From Bacillota bacterium (GTDB lineage: Bacteria > Bacillota > Clostridia > Christensenellales > Aristaeellaceae), in contig JAEWAH010000274.1 in NCBI GenBank assembly GCA_023391725.1, positions 1 through 11,184 of the forward strand: DNA of 11,184 bases, given 5' to 3'. The notes beneath the pieces are model-generated. The model was given only the letters and a program-made list of their open reading frames with translations, was not told the origin of the DNA and searched no databases. Positions 7,201 to 11,184 of this stretch are shown here, piece by piece; the stretch's first letter is position 1, and every line of letters starts with the position of its first letter. A program made the translations under genes and the position numbers.

Positions 7201-7963
7201 GATGGACGCGGGATCATCTGGGGAAAAACATCGTCTGCCGCTGAAAACATCCGTTACCTCCCTATGCAAGCAGCGCCTTCTGCCGGGGTATTTGCCCGGG
7301 GAAGGTGAAGAAACACCGGAAACGAAAGCAAAACCCGAAGAATGGACGCTGCCCCTGCGCTTATCTCCCCTGCCTGCCCGACCTTCCTTTCTGGAACGCA
7401 AGGCGCTGACTGCCGCGGATCTGGGCAGCGCCACTCACAAGGCGTTGGGCTGCCTTACCCTGGAACCTCTTCGGGAAAAGACCGGCGAAGCATTGCGCCT
7501 GGCTGTTCGGGAAGGGCTTGGGGAGCTTACAGAAAAAGGACTGCTGACTCGTGAGCAGCGGGAAGGCATCTATGAAGAATGGATCGTTGGGTTTTATGAA
7601 AGCGTCTGGGGCCAGCGGCTCCTTGATGCACAGGAATCCCGCCGGGAATGGGCTTTCAACCTTTTGTACAGCCGGGAACCCATGACGCTTTTGCAAGGCG
7701 TCATCGATTGCTGCTTTATAGAAGACGGCGCCTGGGTGCTGCTGGATTACAAAACGGACTTTGTTAAGGACGAGCGCGCCATCTTTGAACGCTATCAACC
7801 CCAGTTGCTGCTTTACAAGCAGGCGCTGGAGGAGATCACTGGCATCCCCGTTAGGGAGGCCGTACTGTACCTCTTGAGGAAGGCGTCCGGGAAGGCGCTG
7901 CCCAAGGGCTCTGCCCTTGGGAATCCCGCCAAAGGGACAAGTCCCTTTGGAATCCCATGCTAG
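4283..7963 (+). CDS. addA: ATP-dependent helicase/nuclease subunit A (AddA)
   Basis: UvrD-like superfamily 1 helicase plus RecB-type nuclease, the AddA half of AddAB (RexAB), which resects double-strand breaks to load RecA. 1226 residues, the usual AddA length. Seen in order: Walker A AAAGSGKT (23-30), DEYQD (381-385), FLVGDVKQSIYRFR (404-417), RIMTIHKSKGLEF (761-773), LLYVAMTRSRERL (near 838-850), then the nuclease with GVID (D1142) and LDYKTD (D1155, K1157), so both activities look intact. ATG 4283 is preferred: AAGGTGAG (4268-4275) stands 7 bases before it, whereas GTG 4271 lies on that Shine-Dalgarno and only 8 bases from the predicted transcript start. Residues 1207-1226 come from a palindromic repeat, replacing or extending the normal C-terminus. 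Residues 904-952, in the variable linker before the nuclease, are encoded over a DnaA-box-like cluster. addB, normally just upstream, is absent here. Confidence 0.95.
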   Translation: MPNWTAAQRQAIEARNKELLVTAAAGSGKTAVLVERILTLIRKDGLDVGRMLIVTFTRAAAAEMRERISKALQEAADTEEKLRDQALKVERASISTLHVFCGQVLRDHFQAAGVDPTARLVEGGEQDAIYRQALAEVLLAAHEEGKPGFTELSLEFEDETIAQMADSLYGFIMSLPAPWRWMHQRMADFPAAQELPGHPWMKQLTSDLQLQLEGCLSAARELLSVLDDPDADISYEGMLQEDIRQIELLEKALQSGIDQLKEAWENAQFPRFAAIKGKSPETVAWGENLKERRQKIRDGIRAIIKAAPGDLEKAAEDIAHTKPALRALCRLVHKLHLRYDILKREKNVYDFHDLEHKTLAALSVPEVREAVRQKFDAVFIDEYQDISGIQEAILQAVHGDNYLFLVGDVKQSIYRFRLADPTLFLKKSKEASLNEDAVFRRIPLQENFRSAKSVLDGVNAVFESVMRSDVTEIDYDEEARLIPGRKPEGEAPVELHVLIPAGDAEPEEEESDPSEAQEAPSRVEKEARRAAACMRRLRDEQFPDRETGKMRPFKWRDMAVLLPKAKNVARLVAQTLSEEGIPVYSEADEEYFGLPEIATMMALLQTLDNPMQDISLLTTLRSPCFNLGEETLSAIRLAKTGRNIPFHAAFFCCAQEKGPLGELCASITNKLDNWRFLSRSLPLDKLIWQLLSDTGLYTRSGALPAGAARQANLRLLCERAAAYETSAGEGLSGFLSYGEDLKKSGDAVTAKVLGENEDVVRIMTIHKSKGLEFPAVVVMDLGGRFRGSAQDSPMKIHRELGISIPCIHPDARTRRKTLSDQSIGLALQGEDKAERARLLYVAMTRSRERLILIGTAAGKDPAARWAMAPGAYRVWQAKSMLDWIAQAVYPQEAAQPLRALNGEFSTDSAEDLAEYAEKCTSSTGFPQSETPWKIQVWAETGLGTVEKNVDVHTQASQLANLENRLIPEGVAWRMDAGSSGEKHRLPLKTSVTSLCKQRLLPGYLPGEGEETPETKAKPEEWTLPLRLSPLPARPSFLERKALTAADLGSATHKALGCLTLEPLREKTGEALRLAVREGLGELTEKGLLTREQREGIYEEWIVGFYESVWGQRLLDAQESRREWAFNLLYSREPMTLLQGVIDCCFIEDGAWVLLDYKTDFVKDERAIFERYQPQLLLYKQALEEITGIPVREAVLYLLRKASGKALPKGSALGNPAKGTSPFGIPC
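6992..7139. other. Cluster of DnaA-box-like 9-mers inside addA
   Basis: Exact TTTTCCACA occurs at 6992-7000 and 7054-7062 (plus) and 7114-7122 (minus). Weaker relatives lie at 7043-7051 (TCTTCCACA, plus), 7126-7134 (ACATCCACA, minus) and 7131-7139 (ATGTCCACA, plus). TTTTCCACA differs from the TTATCCACA consensus at one position. The sites fall in different codon frames, so they are not a peptide repeat. By eye no other exact TTTTCCACA was found in the window. DnaA binding is inferred, not shown. Confidence 0.45.
7900..7956 (+). repeat. Palindromic double-hairpin repeat, copy B, fused to the 3' end of addA
   Basis: Two perfect stem-loops: CCCAAGGGC / GCCCTTGGG with loop TCT (7901-7921), and CCAAAGGGAC / GTCCCTTTGG with loop AA (7929-7950), separated by AATCCCG and followed by AATCCC. 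Compared with copy A in glgP, a T-A pair of the first stem is C-G here, a compensatory change that keeps the stem. The element encodes PKGSALGNPAKGTSPFGIP in the same frame as copy A; the addA stop TAG follows 4 bases after it. No T-tract follows the stems. Confidence 0.9.
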
Positions 7964-7992
7964 AGGAAAGATAAGGCGCTTTGTTAGTAGAA

Positions 7993-8016
7993 GGAGCTTT
8001 TACGAAAAAAAGCTCT
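7993..8016 (+). repeat. Hairpin between addA and the following small gene
   Basis: Arms GAGCTTTT (7994-8001) and AAAAGCTC (8008-8015) form a perfect 8-bp stem around a 6-base loop, with a possible extra G-U pair outside. It follows the two repeat hairpins at the addA end, making three stem-loops within about 115 bases. No T-run follows it on the plus strand, so it is more likely a processing or partial attenuation structure than a full intrinsic terminator. Confidence 0.5.
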
Positions 8017-8031
8017 AGCGGATAGAGGATT

Positions 8032-8490
8032 ATGAAAAAACAGGAACTTGATTCACTGGAGAATGAAAGGCTCATTTGGGCATGTGCGGAGCCGTTTGTC
8101 ATGAAGACCCGGGGGAGAAGCGGGAGCGAGAAGCTGGCTGTCTATCGGGAACTGAGCGGCGGACAGCGGTCGCTGTATCTTTTCCAGGTCCTATACGGCC
8201 ATGCGGGCAACGGCCTGGGCGAATTTTACGCACACATTTCCTACTTGACGGGCCAATTGGATATCTTTGCGGCCCTCAAAGCGGCTATGCGCTATTTTGG
8301 GGATTCACCCATGCTGGAGCTGGTGGGGAAAATGGAGTCTGTATTTGCCGCCAGGGCAAAGGGGGAGGACGACCCGGAATCGCTGGAGGAGCTTAACAAA
8401 CTGTACCGGCAATATCTCCCCGGGACGATAGCGCACATTTCCGCCCATATCCGCAGCCACCCGGAGGTATTTTTGCAGCTTGAGGAATGA
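8032..8490 (+). CDS. Small hypothetical protein, possibly DUF4375 / DMP19-like
   Basis: 152-residue cytoplasmic protein with no signal peptide or membrane segment, rich in predicted helix and mildly acidic at the C-terminal end. The central part (LYLFQVLYGHAGNGLGEFY) and the end (LEELNKLYRQYLP, then ISAHIRSHPEVF) resemble the pattern of DUF4375, the family of the DNA-mimic protein DMP19, where a helix with a GNG/NGG-type motif and a terminal HPE.F motif recur. That resemblance is from memory of the pattern and is tentative; no function is claimed. ATG 8032 is the first start after an in-frame TAG at 8023-8025. AGAGG (8024-8028) sits only 3 bases before it, a tight, weak ribosome-binding site. 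It lies 68 bases after addA, with a hairpin between, and 54 bases before the PHP phosphatase gene; co-transcription with addA is possible. Confidence 0.72.
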   Translation: MKKQELDSLENERLIWACAEPFVMKTRGRSGSEKLAVYRELSGGQRSLYLFQVLYGHAGNGLGEFYAHISYLTGQLDIFAALKAAMRYFGDSPMLELVGKMESVFAARAKGEDDPESLEELNKLYRQYLPGTIAHISAHIRSHPEVFLQLEE

Positions 8491-8544
8491 GAGATAAAAG
8501 CCCGCCGCGTAAGCGCGGACACAGGAGAGGCAGGGGAGCAAAAA

Positions 8545-9360
8545 GTGACTGTAACCGCAAGAAAAATGGACTATCATCTGCACAGCACCCACTCCATGGA
8601 TGGGCATCAAACATTGGAAGAGATCGCAAAAAGGGCGCTGGAGCTGGGACTTTCCGAGATATGCATCACCGACCATATCGAACCCCATTATCCCGACCCC
8701 GGTGTGGATAAGCCGCCAGTTTTTCCGGTATGGCTGAGGGAGATCCAAAGCGTGCGGGAAAAATACCCCGGCTTGGTGATCCGCCAGGGGATCGAGATCG
8801 GCGACAATGCGCCATACAGGGACGAGATCATTGAGACCCTTGACGCGCTGCCGCTCGATTTTAGATTGCTGTCGCTGCACCTGGTGGACAATGTGGATCC
8901 TTGTTTGCCTGTGTATTTTGAGGGCAGGACCCAGCAGGAGGCCTATCGGCTGTATGCGCAGCGGCGGGTGGAAAGCGTTATGAACTTTAAGGATTACGAC
9001 GCCATCGCCCATTTGGGCTACGTGTGCAAATTTGCGCCGTATCCTCCGGAGACACGGCCTATACGATACCACCATGCTCCGGATGAGTTCGATGCGATCT
9101 TCAAGCATTTGGCCCGAAACGGGAAAGCGTTGGAGATCAACGCTTCCGGGCTTCGGGAAACGGACAGCCCCATCCCCGGCGCGGATCTGATACGCAGATA
9201 TTTGGAACTGGGCGGAGAGTTTTTTACCTTCGGTTCCGACGCGCACAAGGTGGAGAATATCTACCAGCACGTGGAGCAGGCAAAGGAGATGGCAAAGGCC
9301 TGCGGAGCACGGTGGCAGCTGTCTTTTGAAAGGCGGAAGGGGCAGGTTTTCGCTATTTGA
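8545..9360 (+). CDS. PHP-domain phosphatase, histidinol-phosphatase HisJ family
   Basis: 271-residue PHP-superfamily metal-dependent phosphoesterase of the HisJ type, whose best known member removes phosphate from L-histidinol phosphate. Metal-site residues are all visible: DYHLHSTHS (H11, H13), TDH (D43, H44), GIEIGDN (E84), LSLHLVD (H112), IAHLGY (H156), EINASG (E197) and GSDAH (D232, H234). Length fits the family (about 260-280). GTG 8545 is chosen as start because GGGGAG (8533-8538) lies 6 bases before it; ATG 8566, 7 codons in, has no ribosome-binding site, though it starts nearer the conserved domain. No histidine biosynthesis genes are in the window, so a role in histidine synthesis or another phosphate ester as substrate are both possible. 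It follows the small hypothetical gene by 54 bases, with a 5-bp hairpin (8505-8518) in the gap. Confidence 0.9.
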   Translation: MTVTARKMDYHLHSTHSMDGHQTLEEIAKRALELGLSEICITDHIEPHYPDPGVDKPPVFPVWLREIQSVREKYPGLVIRQGIEIGDNAPYRDEIIETLDALPLDFRLLSLHLVDNVDPCLPVYFEGRTQQEAYRLYAQRRVESVMNFKDYDAIAHLGYVCKFAPYPPETRPIRYHHAPDEFDAIFKHLARNGKALEINASGLRETDSPIPGADLIRRYLELGGEFFTFGSDAHKVENIYQHVEQAKEMAKACGARWQLSFERRKGQVFAI

Positions 9361-9445
9361 TTTGAGCATGGATATACGAAGAAGCCGCTCTGTTATCCTA
9401 CAAGGGTTTTAGGGTATATGTCTTGTATGCAATGGAGGGATAAGG

Positions 9446-10666
9446 ATGCGCCTGGTGCTGATCTCCCTGGACGGGTTATGGGAAGGGGATTTTTCCACGC
9501 TGGAGAGCCTGCCCAACATCGGCGGGCTGATTCGGGACGGCGTATCCTGCAAAAAGGTGCAGACCGTTTATCCCGCCCTTACGTATCCCGTACACGCGAC
9601 AATTTTGACGGGCTGTCCGCCGGCGATGCACGGAATCAGCCACAATCAGCCCTTCGCGCCGGACCTTCATCCAGACATGCGGCCCTGGTATTGGGATGCG
9701 ACCCAGGTGAAGCGCCCCACACTGCACCAATTGATCCGGGAAAAAGGCGGGAAAACAGCGTCCATCCTTTGGCCGGTCACGGGGAAAGCCCCCTATATCC
9801 GTTGGAATTTTCCGGAGGTTCTTGCACTGCCTGGGGAAAATCAAACCCTGAAAATGCTTCAATATGGCTCCCCTCTGTGGATCCTCAAGACGGAGTTTTT
9901 GTACGGCAGGCGACGCAAAAGCGTCCATCAGCCGGATCTGGATGATTACGCGGCGCTGCTGGCGAAAAAATTGCTTGCGTCTCGCCGCCCGCCGGACTTT
10001 CTTTCCTTGCACCTGGTAGACTGTGACGAGATGCGCCATCATTTTGGCGCGGACAGCCAGGAAGCCCGGGCGGCCATCCGGCGGCTGGATGAGCGGGTGG
10101 GGCGAATCCTTTATGGCTTGGACCGCCGGGGGATTCTTCGGGACACCGCCGTGGCCCTTGTCAGTGATCACGGGCTTTGGGATGTGGACCGGACGGTCTC
10201 TTTGGAGGAAGCGTTTGCCCAGGCGGGGCTCTCTGATATCTGCCGCGTGCAGTCCACAGGAATGGGTGCGTTTCTGTTCGTCTCCCGGGACCGGGCAGAA
10301 AACAAAGGGCTGCTGGAAGGATTTTTGGAGGCAAACCGGGAACGACTGGGGATATCCCGCATCTATGGGGAAGAGGAACTGCACCTGATGGGCGCGGGAA
10401 CAGAGGTCCACCTGGCGGTGGAAGCGGCGCCCGGAGTTGCTTTTGAGGATACGCTGCCAAAGGAAAAGCGGGAACGCGCCACCCACGGATTCGGTCCCGA
10501 TCATCCCGCGGCCCAATGCCTGTTCATTCTGACAGGCCCGGGGATCAAGAAGGGAGCGGCCCTGCCCGCTGCCCGGATGGAAGACATCGCCCCCACACTG
10601 GCGAAGGTGATGGGCCATAAAATGCCCTCCGCCAAAGGAAGAATTCTTGAGGAATGTTTTCGATAA
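9446..10666 (+). CDS. Alkaline-phosphatase-superfamily phosphodiesterase (type I phosphodiesterase / nucleotide pyrophosphatase family)
   Basis: 406-residue hydrolase of the NPP-type alkaline phosphatase fold, which uses two zinc ions and a threonine nucleophile to cleave phosphodiester or pyrophosphate bonds. Key residues are in place: D9 in LISLDG, nucleophile T46 in ALTYPVHATILTG, D194 and H198 in CDEMRHHFG, D241-H242 in VSDHGLW, and H347 in THGFGPDHP. The C-terminal IAPTLAKVMG segment is also typical. There is no signal peptide, so it appears cytoplasmic, unlike many secreted relatives; the substrate cannot be told from sequence. ATG 9446 follows GGAGG closely (ribosome-binding site near 9433-9438). 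It lies 85 bases after the PHP phosphatase gene without a clear promoter or terminator between, so co-transcription is plausible. Confidence 0.9.
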   Translation: MRLVLISLDGLWEGDFSTLESLPNIGGLIRDGVSCKKVQTVYPALTYPVHATILTGCPPAMHGISHNQPFAPDLHPDMRPWYWDATQVKRPTLHQLIREKGGKTASILWPVTGKAPYIRWNFPEVLALPGENQTLKMLQYGSPLWILKTEFLYGRRRKSVHQPDLDDYAALLAKKLLASRRPPDFLSLHLVDCDEMRHHFGADSQEARAAIRRLDERVGRILYGLDRRGILRDTAVALVSDHGLWDVDRTVSLEEAFAQAGLSDICRVQSTGMGAFLFVSRDRAENKGLLEGFLEANRERLGISRIYGEEELHLMGAGTEVHLAVEAAPGVAFEDTLPKEKRERATHGFGPDHPAAQCLFILTGPGIKKGAALPAARMEDIAPTLAKVMGHKMPSAKGRILEECFR

Positions 10667-10750
10667 ATGATTAAAGTGGTGAATTATAGACAAAAAACGA
10701 TCTTATTTTGACGAAAAAGGGTGACTGATTGTTCAAATGGCCGGCTTTTC

Positions 10751-10779
10751 TTGACAATTGGGGGGATTTGTGCCAGAAT
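10751..10779 (+). promoter_or_regulatory. Predicted sigma-A promoter of the MBL-fold gene
   Basis: A perfect -35 TTGACA (10751-10756) is followed after 17 bases by CAGAAT (10774-10779), with an extended -10 TG at 10771-10772. Transcription would start near 10786, giving a leader of about 25 bases with AGGAG (10798-10802). This marks the MBL gene as a separate transcription unit. The rest of the 144-base gap after the phosphodiesterase gene is AT-rich and shows no clear terminator. Confidence 0.68.
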
Positions 10780-10810
10780 AAGCTGACTGTACAAGAGAGG
10801 AGCGAAGTGT

Positions 10811-11184
10811 ATGGAGCGGCGAGCGACGGTGACGTACCACCATCACAGCGGTTTTTCCGTCCAGGTGGAAAGCACGTTACTTGTATTTGACTACTGGGAA
10901 GGGGAAAAAAAGGAGCTTGCACAGTACGCGAAGCTTACTGCAGAAAGCCTCAAGGAGTATACCCAGGTTTTTGTATTTGTGAGCCACGCCCATCCTGACC
11001 ATCTGGACCAGGTGATTTATACCTGGCTGGAGGGGAAACCCATCACCTATATCGTTTCCGCGGACACACCTATCGGTACGCGGGGCAAAAGACTGGCGGC
11101 GGGAGATAGCCTGCTGCTGGCGCCGGACGTGCGGGTTACGGCTTACGGATCTACGGACCTGGGCGTGTCTTTCCTGGTGGACGC
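10811..11184 (+). CDS. MBL-fold metallo-hydrolase, N-terminal part (runs off window)
   Basis: The first 124 codons of a metallo-beta-lactamase-fold hydrolase; the rest lies beyond the window. The metal motif HAHPDH (H59, H61, D63, H64) follows an early YHHHSGFSVQVE and LLVFDYWEG segment, typical of a clostridial MBL subgroup related to the UlaG/RNase-Z-like hydrolases. No signal peptide is seen. ATG 10811 is supported by AGGAG at 10798-10802 (8 bases before it) and an upstream promoter. The remaining metal ligands of the fold are outside the window, so activity and substrate cannot be judged. Confidence 0.88.
   Translation, partial: MERRATVTYHHHSGFSVQVESTLLVFDYWEGEKKELAQYAKLTAESLKEYTQVFVFVSHAHPDHLDQVIYTWLEGKPITYIVSADTPIGTRGKRLAAGDSLLLAPDVRVTAYGSTDLGVSFLVD

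Noticed and set aside
8305..9369. 354-codon open frame on the minus strand
   Set aside because: It is antisense to the PHP phosphatase and the end of the small gene; no family features, no ribosome-binding site of note.
9361..9445. Promoter before the phosphodiesterase gene
   Set aside because: A GTATAT-like -10 at 9414 has no acceptable -35 at 16-18 bases, so no promoter is claimed.
9476..10693. 405-codon open frame on the minus strand
   Set aside because: It lies exactly antisense to the phosphodiesterase gene, which has all catalytic motifs. The predicted product has no recognisable domain, so it is a shadow of GC-rich codon use.
10667..10750. Terminator after the phosphodiesterase gene
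   Set aside because: The stretch is AT-rich, but no stem followed by a T-run could be found on the plus strand.

Overview
The window looks like chromosomal DNA from a moderately GC-rich Firmicute, most likely a gut-type member of the Clostridia (Oscillospiraceae-like). This placement is inferred from gene content and style: an AddA-type helicase-nuclease, a HisJ-family PHP phosphatase, an MBL-fold protein, a bacterial glycogen phosphorylase next to a neopullulanase-type GH13 enzyme, Firmicute-type parS sites, G-rich Shine-Dalgarno sequences, and GTG and TTG starts. There is no rRNA, tRNA, CRISPR array, transposase or prophage gene. No gap between genes reaches 300 bases.

Layout. Positions 1-4031 hold two minus-strand genes for storage or dietary alpha-glucan breakdown: a GH13 alpha-glucan hydrolase (C-terminus outside the window) and, upstream of it, glycogen phosphorylase glgP. 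A 251-base intergenic region follows, with divergent sigma-A-type promoters for glgP and addA. Between the promoters lie two perfect parS (Spo0J/ParB) sites with starts 40 bp apart. The rest is on the plus strand: addA (4283-7963), a small acidic DUF4375-like protein, a PHP-family (HisJ-like) phosphatase, an alkaline-phosphatase-superfamily phosphodiesterase, and a partial MBL-fold hydrolase with its own strong promoter.

How the genes work together. Phosphorylase releases glucose-1-phosphate from alpha-1,4-glucan ends, and the GH13 enzyme would cut malto-oligosaccharides or branched and cyclic dextrins. addA encodes one subunit of the AddAB recombination nuclease, but addB is not beside it. 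The three genes after addA could be read through from addA, but no clear functional link joins them.

The most notable non-genic signals are: (1) the two parS sites; (2) a palindromic repeat of about 58 bp, present twice, that has fused in the same reading frame to the 3' ends of both glgP and addA, adding related C-terminal tails, with a compensatory base-pair change between copies; (3) a tight cluster of DnaA-box-like 9-mers inside addA. Signals 1 and 3 hint that the locus lies in the origin-proximal part of the chromosome or acts in chromosome organisation.
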